A stretch of DNA of 64,000 nt, from the NCBI GenBank assembly GCA_020852815.1, contig JADZAN010000046.1, positions 62,001-126,000 on the forward strand. Reading direction: 5' to 3'. Origin of the DNA: Gemmatimonadaceae bacterium. GTDB lineage: Bacteria > Gemmatimonadota > Gemmatimonadetes > Gemmatimonadales > Gemmatimonadaceae. The notes below the pieces were generated by a model, which was not told the origin of the DNA, made no database searches, and saw nothing but the letters and a program-made list of their open reading frames with translations. Shown here piece after piece: positions 8,948-16,001 of the stretch. The position numbers were made by a program, and so were the translations under genes. Every line of letters starts with the position of its first letter. Positions within the stretch are counted from its first letter, which is position 1.

Positions 8948-10413
8948 CACTCGCTCCATCGTACCGTGTGTCCCGTCGCCAGGGCGACTACCCGGGCGAC
9001 ATCGAGCCCCCGCACCACCACACCATCCTCGATCAGCAACGACCGCAACTCCACTTCGAGAACCGCGAGGCTGGACGCGCGCGGGGGCGCCGCGGGTGTC
9101 GCGCCAGCAGTCGCACTTGCAGCCGCGCTTGCGGTCGCGGCAGCAGTCGCGCCAGCGGTTGAGCCGCTGGTTGCCGCCGGGATCGCATCGGCCGCCCCCT
9201 CCGCGATGGAAGTCGCGATGGCCTGATTGGCGTTCGCACGCCCGCTCTCGCCGCTCCCGCCTTCCGCGCCGCTCTCGCTCGCCTCACGCATCTCACGCGC
9301 CTCACGCGCCTCACGCGCATCCTGCTCGCCGCGCGCCTCACGAGCGACCGATGCGGGCGAGGCGGTGAAGATCGATTCCAACTCCGCCCCGAAGCGTTGC
9401 AGCGCCTCGAGGCCGCCGCGTGCAAGGCTCTCGAAGTCGTCTCCTGATCCTAACGAGGAGTCACTGGCACTGCCACCGGGGGCGGCGCCGCGACTCTCCC
9501 ACGCCGCGCCGGGCGAGGGATCGCGCCGGTCGGCACGCGCACGACGCTCCGCCGACGCGTGGCCAGCACGGCGATCGCGCCGCTCGCGCAGCAGCTCGCG
9601 CCGGCGCAGGACCATGGCCTCCGCGCGCGGCGAATAGCGCGTCACCGCCTGCGCATGCGCACACGCCTCGTCCAGCACGTCGATGGCGCGATCTGGGCGG
9701 CGGCGGTCGAGCATGTGGACGTCGGTCAGCTCCACCGACGCGCGAATGGCATCGTCGGCGATGACCACGTTATGATGCCGCTCCAGGCGCTCCAGGCGCG
9801 CACGCAGGACCTCGAACGTCTCCTCGGTGGTCAGCTCGCGCACGAGGACGCGCTGGAAGCGACGCTCCAGCGCCGGGTCGCCGCGGATCCAGCGATCGTA
9901 CTCCTCGTCGGTCGTTGCGCCAATCACGCGAAAGTCGCCGCGCACCAGCGACGGCTTGAGCATGTTGGCCGCATCCATCGCCACGCCAATCGCCGTTCCC
10001 TGTCCAATCAGGTTGTGCAGCTCGTCGACGAAGAGGACGACGTCGGGGTCTGACGACGTCTCGTTCACCAGGGCGCGAATGCGCTCCTCGTACTGCCCGC
10101 GATACGTGGAGCCGGCGAGGAGCGAGACGTGGTCGAGGGCGAGGAGGCGCGTCGAGCGCAACGCCAGCGGGACATCACCCCCAACGAGACGCTGCGCGAG
10201 CGCTTCGGCAATTGCCGTCTTCCCCACGCCGGCGGGGCCCACGAGCGCCGGGTTGTTCTTCCCCTGGCGCAGCAGGATGTCGATGACACGCGCCACCTCC
10301 TCGTCGCGGCAGCGCACCGACTCCAGCCGCCCGTCGCGCGCGTCGCGCGTGAGGTCGCGCGTGTATCGCCCCAGCGCCCCGGTGATGGGGCGGTCGAGTT
10401 CCCCCTCGTCCAT
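8947..10413 (-). CDS. ClpA/ClpB-type AAA+ ATPase with a single ATPase module
   Basis: The 488-residue product resembles the first ATPase module (D1) of ClpA/B/C: Walker A GPAGVGKTAIAEALAQRL near 59, STYRGQYEERIRALV, Walker B VVLFVDELHNL near 124, sensor IGATTDEEYDRWI, and arginine finger ALERRFQRVLV. It lacks the Clp N-domain, the second AAA+ module and any ClpP-binding loop. From about residue 290 it continues as a low-complexity Arg/Glu/Ala-rich tail (ARE repeats from 9-nt DNA repeats), then a short folded-looking end (VLEVELRSLLIEDGVVVRGLD). Both ends overlap neighbours by 1 nt (TGATG). It may remodel a partner encoded in this operon; the partner is unknown. Confidence 0.82.
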   Translation of the reverse strand: MDEGELDRPITGALGRYTRDLTRDARDGRLESVRCRDEEVARVIDILLRQGKNNPALVGPAGVGKTAIAEALAQRLVGGDVPLALRSTRLLALDHVSLLAGSTYRGQYEERIRALVNETSSDPDVVLFVDELHNLIGQGTAIGVAMDAANMLKPSLVRGDFRVIGATTDEEYDRWIRGDPALERRFQRVLVRELTTEETFEVLRARLERLERHHNVVIADDAIRASVELTDVHMLDRRRPDRAIDVLDEACAHAQAVTRYSPRAEAMVLRRRELLRERRDRRAGHASAERRARADRRDPSPGAAWESRGAAPGGSASDSSLGSGDDFESLARGGLEALQRFGAELESIFTASPASVAREARGEQDAREAREAREMREASESGAEGGSGESGRANANQAIATSIAEGAADAIPAATSGSTAGATAAATASAAASATAGATPAAPPRASSLAVLEVELRSLLIEDGVVVRGLDVARVVALATGHTVRWSE

Positions 10414-11270
10414 CAGACCCCCAGGAAGCGGGAGAGGTACCAGGAGACAAGCGATTCGCCCCAGACGAGGACGACGACCGCGGCCGGGGCCAGGAAGACG
10501 CCGAAGGGGACCAGGGGAAGTTCGGCCGCCGGCGCCTCGATTCCCATCTCGAGCTGCTCGCCGCGTGGCGCGCCGCGCAGCTTCATGACGGGATAGACGA
10601 CGCCGACAAAGGCCAGCGCGCCTAACGCCGCGCCGATGAAGATGACGAGGAGGGCGCGCGATGGTCCCACCGCCGCCCCCACGACCGTCATCAACGTCAC
10701 GTCGCCAAAGCCCATCGCTTCCTTCTTGAGGACCACTTCGCCCAGCCACCCCACGATGGCGACGGCGCCGGCGCCGGCGCACGCCCCGATGAGCGCATCG
10801 TACGGAAGGGCGAAGGGAGAAGGTTCAGCGCGGAAGGCGGCGACGATGGACGTGGCCATCACGAAGACCAGCCCGCTCACCGTGAAACCGTCGGGGATGA
10901 GATAGTGCAGGGCGTCGGTGACGGCGATCCCCAGCATGATGGTCGCGAAGACGGCGACGCGCAGCGCAGTGAAGGTGGGGCCGAAGTGGAAGGCGGCGAG
11001 GAGCCAGATGAGTCCGACGACCACCTCGACGACCGGGTACTGCACGGAAATGGGGAGCGCGCACCCGCGGCACTTCCCGCGCAACAGGATGAGCCAACTG
11101 ACGATGGGGATGTTGTCGTACCACGCGATCTGGTGCGCACAGCGCGGGCAGCGCGAGCGCGGCGCGACGACCGACTGGTCGTGCGGCCACCGCCCGATGC
11201 AGACGTTGAGGAACGATCCGACGCACGCGCCGAGGGCGAAAGCGAAGGTGCCGAGGAAGGCGTCGATCAC
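10413..11270 (-). CDS. pilD: prepilin peptidase / N-methyltransferase (PilD family)
   Basis: This membrane aspartyl protease cleaves the leader of type IV pilins or type II secretion pseudopilins and methylates the new N-terminus. The 285-residue protein has ACVGSFLNVCIGRWP at the start and the zinc-binding CPRC...CRGC pair of the methyltransferase domain. Catalytic aspartates lie in VTDALHYLIPD and in the GFGD motif (EAMGFGDVTLM), with about seven membrane helices. I chose the GTG at 11270, which overlaps the upstream stop as GTGA. No pilin genes lie in the window, so its substrates are elsewhere. Confidence 0.9.
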   Translation of the reverse strand: MIDAFLGTFAFALGACVGSFLNVCIGRWPHDQSVVAPRSRCPRCAHQIAWYDNIPIVSWLILLRGKCRGCALPISVQYPVVEVVVGLIWLLAAFHFGPTFTALRVAVFATIMLGIAVTDALHYLIPDGFTVSGLVFVMATSIVAAFRAEPSPFALPYDALIGACAGAGAVAIVGWLGEVVLKKEAMGFGDVTLMTVVGAAVGPSRALLVIFIGAALGALAFVGVVYPVMKLRGAPRGEQLEMGIEAPAAELPLVPFGVFLAPAAVVVLVWGESLVSWYLSRFLGV

Positions 11271-12034
11271 GAGTGGCGGTGACGAAGTTCGTACAGCAGG
11301 ATGCCGGCGGCGACGGCGACGTTGAGCGATTCCACCAGCGGCGTGACGGGGAGCGAGACCACCTGCGCGAGCGCCGAGCGCACGTGTGGCGAGAGCCCGC
11401 TCCCCTCGTTCCCTACAACCAGCGCGCACCGGCGCGGCGGTGCGAGCGTGGCGATGTCGGCCCCACCCATATCGGCCCCCCACAACGGCGTACGCGTGGA
11501 ACGCAGGAGCTCCTGCAGCGCCTCCCACTCCATCCCGGTGGCGAGAAAATGAAAGTGCGCCCCCATCGCGCTTCGGACGACTTTCGCGTTCCACACGTCA
11601 ACGGTTCCGGGGAGGGCGAGGACGGCGCTGGCGCCCAAAGCGGCCGCCGTCCGGATGATCGTCCCCACGTTGCCGGGGTCCTGCACGGCGTCGAGGACCA
11701 GGGGGCGGAACGTGCCGTCGGAGGGGAGGTTTATCCCGTTCTCCTTGGGAATCGCCGCCACCGCGAGGAATCCCTGTGGCGAGTCGGTCTCGGCGGCGCT
11801 CTGGAATTCGCGATCGGTGACGTGCGTCACCGGTACCCCCTTCTCCACGAAGCGGGCGAGTAGTGCGGCGCCGCGCGGATTGTCGGGGAGCTGCGGGGCG
11901 GCGAGGACGCCGACCACGTTGAACGGCGACCTGGCCAGCTCCTCGCCGGTGCGGATCCCTTCCACGACGAAGAGCCCGTCACGTTCGCGCGCCTTTCGGC
12001 GCGTGAGGTCGCGAGCCAGGGTCAGGAGTCGCAT
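11267..12034 (-). CDS. TrmH/SpoU-family RNA 2'-O-methyltransferase (RlmB-like)
   Basis: A 255-residue SPOUT methyltransferase with an N-terminal substrate-binding half (RRKARERDGLFVVEGIRTGEEL) and a knotted C-terminal half. The latter carries the family motifs LDAVQDPGNVGTIIRTAAALG, VGNEGSGLS and PVESLNVAVAAGILLYE-type sequence. Members 2'-O-methylate ribose in 23S rRNA or tRNA; this one is closer to the RlmB/TsnR type than TrmH, but the exact target cannot be read from sequence. It heads the five-gene operon ending in DUF445. A 119-nt gap separates it from the divergent M48 peptidase. Confidence 0.88.
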   Translation of the reverse strand: MRLLTLARDLTRRKARERDGLFVVEGIRTGEELARSPFNVVGVLAAPQLPDNPRGAALLARFVEKGVPVTHVTDREFQSAAETDSPQGFLAVAAIPKENGINLPSDGTFRPLVLDAVQDPGNVGTIIRTAAALGASAVLALPGTVDVWNAKVVRSAMGAHFHFLATGMEWEALQELLRSTRTPLWGADMGGADIATLAPPRRCALVVGNEGSGLSPHVRSALAQVVSLPVTPLVESLNVAVAAGILLYELRHRHS

Positions 12035-12153
12035 CTGTTTCTCGGTTCGCGGTGTATCTGAAGAATCGACCAGTTCATCGACCAGCGTCGTGGTGGGCGC
12101 GCGATGCCCCGGTTCGGTTCGGGCGCAACGCGCCTAGGTCCAGCTTCTGTCCC

Positions 12154-12978
12154 ATGGCATACTCTCGTTCCCCTCGTCGACCCGGAAGCTACGCTGCCGT
12201 CGCGATCCTCGCGGCGCTCGCCGGCTGCGCCATCAGCACGCAGCAGGAAATCCAGCTCGGCGCCGACTACTCGCAGCAGGTCAACGCGCAGCTCCCGATC
12301 ATCAACGATCCGGAAGTCGTGCGCTACATCAATGTGCTGGGCGACTCGATTGCCCGCGTGGCCGACGACCGGAATCTCGACTGGCATTTCTACATCGTCG
12401 ATAGCCCCGACGTGAACGCCTTCGCCATCCCCGGGGGCTTCGTGTACGTGAACCGCGGGCTGATCCAGCGCACCACGGCGATGAATCAACTCGCGGGGGT
12501 GCTGGGGCACGAGATCGGGCACGTGGTACGGCGGCACAGCGTGAAGCAGATGCAGAAGGGGCAAGGGCTGAGCATGGGGATGATGCTGGGGTGCATCCTG
12601 ACGCCGATCTGCACCAACGGGGGCGACGTCGCGGTGGGGATGGCGGGGAACCTGGCAATGGCGTCGTTCTCGCGATCCGACGAGGCGGAGTCGGACCAGG
12701 AGGGGATCAAGTACACCATGCGCGCCGGGATCGACCCGCGCGGGATCCCGGAGATGTTCCGCATCCTGATCAAGGAGCGCAACGAGCGTCCGTCGGGGGG
12801 GATCGACTCGTGGTTCCGGACGCACCCGCTGGAGGAGAGCCGGGTGAGGGCGACCGAACGCACACTCGCGCAGTATCCCAAGGCGCAACTCGACCGGCTC
12901 ACGCGCGACACGCCGCGCTTCGAGCAGTTCAAGGCGCGGCTGCAATCGCTCCCCGTCGCGCAGGGGCGCGCTCGCTAG
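12154..12978 (+). CDS. M48-family metallopeptidase lipoprotein
   Basis: The 274-residue product has a signal sequence ending in lipobox LAALAGC (Cys near 25). An M48 peptidase domain follows: NAFAIPGGFVYVNRGL, zinc site LAGVLGHEIGHVVRRHS and the third ligand Glu in SRSDEAESDQEG. M48 lipoproteins such as LoiP and BepA-type enzymes act in periplasmic quality control of outer-membrane proteins. The ATG at 12154 is chosen because it gives a clean lipoprotein signal; an in-frame upstream extension from 12052 would hide it. It is monocistronic or leads the barrel gene 200 nt downstream. Confidence 0.9.
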   Translation: MAYSRSPRRPGSYAAVAILAALAGCAISTQQEIQLGADYSQQVNAQLPIINDPEVVRYINVLGDSIARVADDRNLDWHFYIVDSPDVNAFAIPGGFVYVNRGLIQRTTAMNQLAGVLGHEIGHVVRRHSVKQMQKGQGLSMGMMLGCILTPICTNGGDVAVGMAGNLAMASFSRSDEAESDQEGIKYTMRAGIDPRGIPEMFRILIKERNERPSGGIDSWFRTHPLEESRVRATERTLAQYPKAQLDRLTRDTPRFEQFKARLQSLPVAQGRAR

Positions 12979-13178
12979 CGTCGCGGGGCGCGCGCTCGCG
13001 ACCATGTGCGCCGCGACGTGCGCGGGGTCACGGCGCGGTGAGGGAGGGCGGCTCATCTGTGAGGGGTAGTCGCGGATTGCGCCCGCCGGACGGGGCGCAC
13101 AACGTGCGGCGCGTTGGAAGATCCGACTCGCGCTGCGCCGTCCAGTCACTTGCCCATTCCACCCCCGCACCCGTTCGC

Positions 13179-13811
13179 ATGCGCACCGCTACGATGCGTC
13201 CTTCCTCGATCTTGCGCACCGGGCTTGTCCTGGTGGCCTGTGCATTCCCTGCCCTGGCCGGGGCGCAGCAGCGCTCCACGGCGGGGCCGCGCGCGTTGAG
13301 CGCGGGGCTCGGCGGGGGGGGCGTGGTCCCCGTGGGCGACTTTGCCAACGACGTGAAGACCGGGTGGCAGGTGAACGGCCACGTGCAGTACCAGCCCGCC
13401 GCCGAAGGGCCGTGGGCGGTGCGCGCCGAGGCGCTGTACACGCGCTCCAACCTGACCGATGACGCGATCAATGCCGGCGGGGGGCTTCCCGACCAGAAGT
13501 GGACGAGCAGCATCCTCTACGCCGGCGTTGCCGCACCCTACTTCATTTCGGGGCGTGCGGGGACGGTGCGGCCGTATGTGATTGGCGGGCTGGGGCTCTA
13601 CTCGCAGACGGTGAAGTTCGAGGACACGTCTGGGGTGACGCAGAGCACGACCGAGTCGGGGTTCGGCTTCAGCGGGGGCGCGGGGATTCGCTTCGGGCGG
13701 GCGACGGCCTTCTTTGTCGAGGCGCGCTTCCACCAGTTCTCCATCACGCCCGAGGGGGGCGAGAAGTCGACCGGTCAGTTCATTCCGGTGTCGTTCGGCT
13801 TCACGTTCTAG
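13179..13811 (+). CDS. small outer-membrane beta-barrel protein (OmpX/OprF-like fold)
   Basis: The 210-residue product has a signal peptide (hydrophobic TGLVLVACAFPALAGAQ) and a glycine-rich start. Alternating hydrophobic/polar strands typical of an eight-stranded barrel follow, ending SFGFTF with the terminal aromatic residue recognised by the BAM machinery. No ligand or function can be assigned. The 200-nt gap upstream (12979-13178) holds only GC-rich sequence without an evident gene or promoter. It is convergent with pnp. Confidence 0.8.
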   Translation: MRTATMRPSSILRTGLVLVACAFPALAGAQQRSTAGPRALSAGLGGGGVVPVGDFANDVKTGWQVNGHVQYQPAAEGPWAVRAEALYTRSNLTDDAINAGGGLPDQKWTSSILYAGVAAPYFISGRAGTVRPYVIGGLGLYSQTVKFEDTSGVTQSTTESGFGFSGGAGIRFGRATAFFVEARFHQFSITPEGGEKSTGQFIPVSFGFTF

Positions 13812-13837
13812 CGGGGGGCGGCGGTCGGGTCGGGGGT

Positions 13838-13853
13838 GGGCCGGGGACGGCCC
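13838..13853. terminator. short hairpin between convergent genes
   Basis: GGGCCG-ggga-CGGCCC forms a perfect 6-bp stem between the ends of the barrel gene and pnp. There is no T-tract, so it is at best a weak bidirectional terminator. Confidence 0.35.
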
Positions 13854-13874
13854 GTCATCATTCGTATCCGCACC

Positions 13875-14705
13875 TCACAACCCCCGCACCACCGCCTCCA
13901 CCAGCCGCTCGAAGTCGTGCGCGGCAACCTTCGTCACCTCGATCACCTCGGCATGGTTGATGGGGTGCGGGCTCGTCCCCGCCGCGGGGTTCGTGATGCA
14001 GCTGACGGCGGCGCAGCGCATCCCCATCGCTCGCGCCACCATCACCTCGTGCACCGTCGACATCCCCACGGCGTCCGCCCCCAGGCGCTCGAGCATCCGC
14101 ACCTCGGCCGGTGTCTCGTACGTCGGCCCCAGCAAGCCGCAGTACACCCCCTCCTCAAGCCGGATGCCGAGCGAGCGCGCGCACTCGTGCAGCTGGCGGA
14201 TGAGCGCCGGGTCGTACGGGTTCGACATGTCGGGAAAGCGCGCATCGCCCGGCACCACGCCGCCAATGAGCGGGTTGCGGAACATCAGGTTGATGTGGTC
14301 GGCGACGATCATCAACTGTCCCGGCCTGAACGTGCGGCGGATGCCGCCGGCCGCATTGGAGAGGATGAGCGTCGGCGCGCCGAGCGCGTGCACGACGCGC
14401 ACGGGAAACGCCGAGTGATCGCCCTCGTGCCCCTCGTACATGTGGAAGCGGCCGGCGAGGGCGAGCACCTCGCGCCCTCCAAGCGTCCCGTGCAGGAGTT
14501 GGCCGGCATGCCCTTCCACGCTGGGCTCGGCAAAACCGGGAATGTCGCGATACGAGACGCGCGTGGCTCCCTCGATGCGCGCCGCCAACCCTCCCAATCC
14601 GGAGCCCAGGACGATGGCCGCCACCGGCGAGCGCACAGGGAGCCGCCCACGCAGGAAGGTGGTCGCCTGGTCGAGACGGTCGTGTGCAGCGGAACGGTCA
14701 GGCAT
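13875..14705 (-). CDS. purine nucleoside phosphorylase (trimeric type)
   Basis: PNP splits inosine, guanosine and deoxy forms with phosphate into free base and (deoxy)ribose 1-phosphate. The 276-residue protein has AIVLGSGLGGLA, the phosphate-binding GRFHMYEGH, LILSNAAGGI, YCGLLGPTYETPAEVRML and VGMSTVHEVMVARAMGM, all family I PNP motifs. The start ATG overlaps the end of add by 8 nt. It closes an operon that begins with an extracytoplasmic 5'-nucleotidase, consistent with salvage of external purine nucleotides. Released deoxyribose phosphate could feed the DeoC aldolase encoded at 39691, after phosphopentomutase, which is not in this window. Confidence 0.93.
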   Translation of the reverse strand: MPDRSAAHDRLDQATTFLRGRLPVRSPVAAIVLGSGLGGLAARIEGATRVSYRDIPGFAEPSVEGHAGQLLHGTLGGREVLALAGRFHMYEGHEGDHSAFPVRVVHALGAPTLILSNAAGGIRRTFRPGQLMIVADHINLMFRNPLIGGVVPGDARFPDMSNPYDPALIRQLHECARSLGIRLEEGVYCGLLGPTYETPAEVRMLERLGADAVGMSTVHEVMVARAMGMRCAAVSCITNPAAGTSPHPINHAEVIEVTKVAAHDFERLVEAVVRGL

Positions 14706-15738
14706 CACGCAACGCCTCGATCTCGGTGCGGGCACGCTGGAGGAGCGCCTCACGTTCGCGCTCGGGGAGGAAGGCGCTGGCGAAGCCGTTGAGCGCAATC
14801 GCCGACAGTTCATCGAAGTCGAAACCCAGCGAGCCGGCGGCGTGCTGATACTCGTCCACGAGGTTGGTCCCGCTCATGAGGCGGTTGTCGGTGTTGAGGA
14901 CGACGTTGAGCCCCTGGTCGTAGTACTGTCGCAGCGGGTGCGTCTCGTACGAGCGCGCGGCGTGCGTCTGCACGTTACTCGTCAGGCAGATCTCGAGCGC
15001 GATGCGCGCGTCGTTCACTTCCTGCACCAGCGAGGGATCCTCGAACAGTCGCGTTGCATGCCCGATGCGACAGGCACCACAGGCATGCACCGCCTGCCAG
15101 ACCGACGCAGCGCCGTCGCCCTCACCGGCATGGCAGGTGCACGCCAGGCCGTGGGACTGTGCGTATTTGAACGCCTCGGCGTGGGCCGACGCGGGGTGCC
15201 CCACCTCGCCACCCGCGAGGTCGAAGCCGACGACTCCCTGGTCCTTGTAGTCGACGGCGAGGCGCGCCAGGTCCATCGAGGTGGCGGGGGGGAGGTGGCG
15301 CAGCGAGCAGACCAGCACGCGGGCCACGATGTCGTGGTCGCGCTGCGCCCTGGCCAGGCCGCGCAGCGGCGCCTCGACCGCCTGGCCTAACGACAGGCCG
15401 CCGGCGACGTTGAGGATCGGCGCGTAGCGCACCTCGAGGTAGCGTACGCCTTCCGCGGCGGCATCCTCGGCCAGTTCGTAGGCGATGCGCTCCAGCGACT
15501 CGGCCGTCTGCATCACCGAGAGCGTCGTCTCGAAGCGCGTGAGGTAGTCCTCCAGCGTGCGCGCGTCGGTGACGAGCATGTAGTCGGCGAGCGCCTCGGC
15601 GTCGTCGCGCGGCATGGCCACGCGTGCCTCGCGCGCGAGGTCGAGCATCGTCTCCGGGCGCAGCGACCCGTCGAGATGGCAATGCAGTTCGGCTTTGGGG
15701 AGTCGCTCGAGCAGCGTGCGGGTGATGACGCGTGCCAT
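14698..15738 (-). CDS. add: adenosine deaminase
   Basis: The 346-residue enzyme deaminates (deoxy)adenosine to (deoxy)inosine. Zinc ligands and active-site residues are visible: AELHCHLDGSL near 17-27, CHAGEGDG near 200, IGHATRL and NTDNRLMSGT near 290. The residue after the zinc-binding Asp is Asn rather than the common second Asp (NTDD in the Escherichia coli and mammalian enzymes). I recall the NTDNRLMS form from actinobacterial and related deaminases, so it is probably a subfamily trait. It lies 5 nt after the 85-residue ORF and overlaps pnp. Confidence 0.93.
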   Translation of the reverse strand: MARVITRTLLERLPKAELHCHLDGSLRPETMLDLAREARVAMPRDDAEALADYMLVTDARTLEDYLTRFETTLSVMQTAESLERIAYELAEDAAAEGVRYLEVRYAPILNVAGGLSLGQAVEAPLRGLARAQRDHDIVARVLVCSLRHLPPATSMDLARLAVDYKDQGVVGFDLAGGEVGHPASAHAEAFKYAQSHGLACTCHAGEGDGAASVWQAVHACGACRIGHATRLFEDPSLVQEVNDARIALEICLTSNVQTHAARSYETHPLRQYYDQGLNVVLNTDNRLMSGTNLVDEYQHAAGSLGFDFDELSAIALNGFASAFLPEREREALLQRARTEIEALRDA

Positions 15739-15743
15739 GCTCG

Positions 15744-16001
15744 TCAGGCGTCCTCGCCAGCTGCACCGTTGGCGCCTGCGGACCCGCGTTGCCGGTTGGC
15801 GACCACGCGGAAGATCGCGCCAGCGAAGACGGGGGCATTCGACTCGAGCGGGAGCCCGCGCGAATCGGTCACCAGCCGCTCGCCGGCAACGATCGCCTCG
15901 GCGAGCGCGGCGTCGACCAGGCGCACCGCATCGACCGGGGTTCCATTGGCCGGGGCATCGACGCCGCGGCCATTCACGTACACGCGCACCGTGGCGCTCA
16001 T
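15744..16001 (-). CDS. conserved-looking 85-residue protein in the purine-salvage operon
   Basis: I do not recognise this protein. It is 85 residues, starts MSATVRVYVNGRGVDAPANG, has no signal peptide or membrane helix, and alternates short hydrophobic strands and Gly/Pro turns (FAGAIFRVVANRQRG) before an Ala/Gly/Glu tail. A beta-grasp (ThiS/MoaD-like) fold is conceivable from the start, but there is no terminal Gly-Gly. Its ATG overlaps the 5'-nucleotidase stop by 4 nt and it ends 5 nt before add, so it is co-translated with purine-salvage enzymes. It could be a regulator or small-molecule-binding partner. Confidence 0.65.
   Translation of the reverse strand: MSATVRVYVNGRGVDAPANGTPVDAVRLVDAALAEAIVAGERLVTDSRGLPLESNAPVFAGAIFRVVANRQRGSAGANGAAGEDA

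Noticed and set aside
9280-9335. Short regularly spaced repeats resembling a CRISPR array
   Set aside because: The units are 9 nt, contiguous and in coding frame, with no spacers or cas genes.
12979-13178. Small gene or RNA in the GC-rich gap after the M48 peptidase
   Set aside because: No open frame with a plausible start and no stable conserved structure could be recognised by eye.
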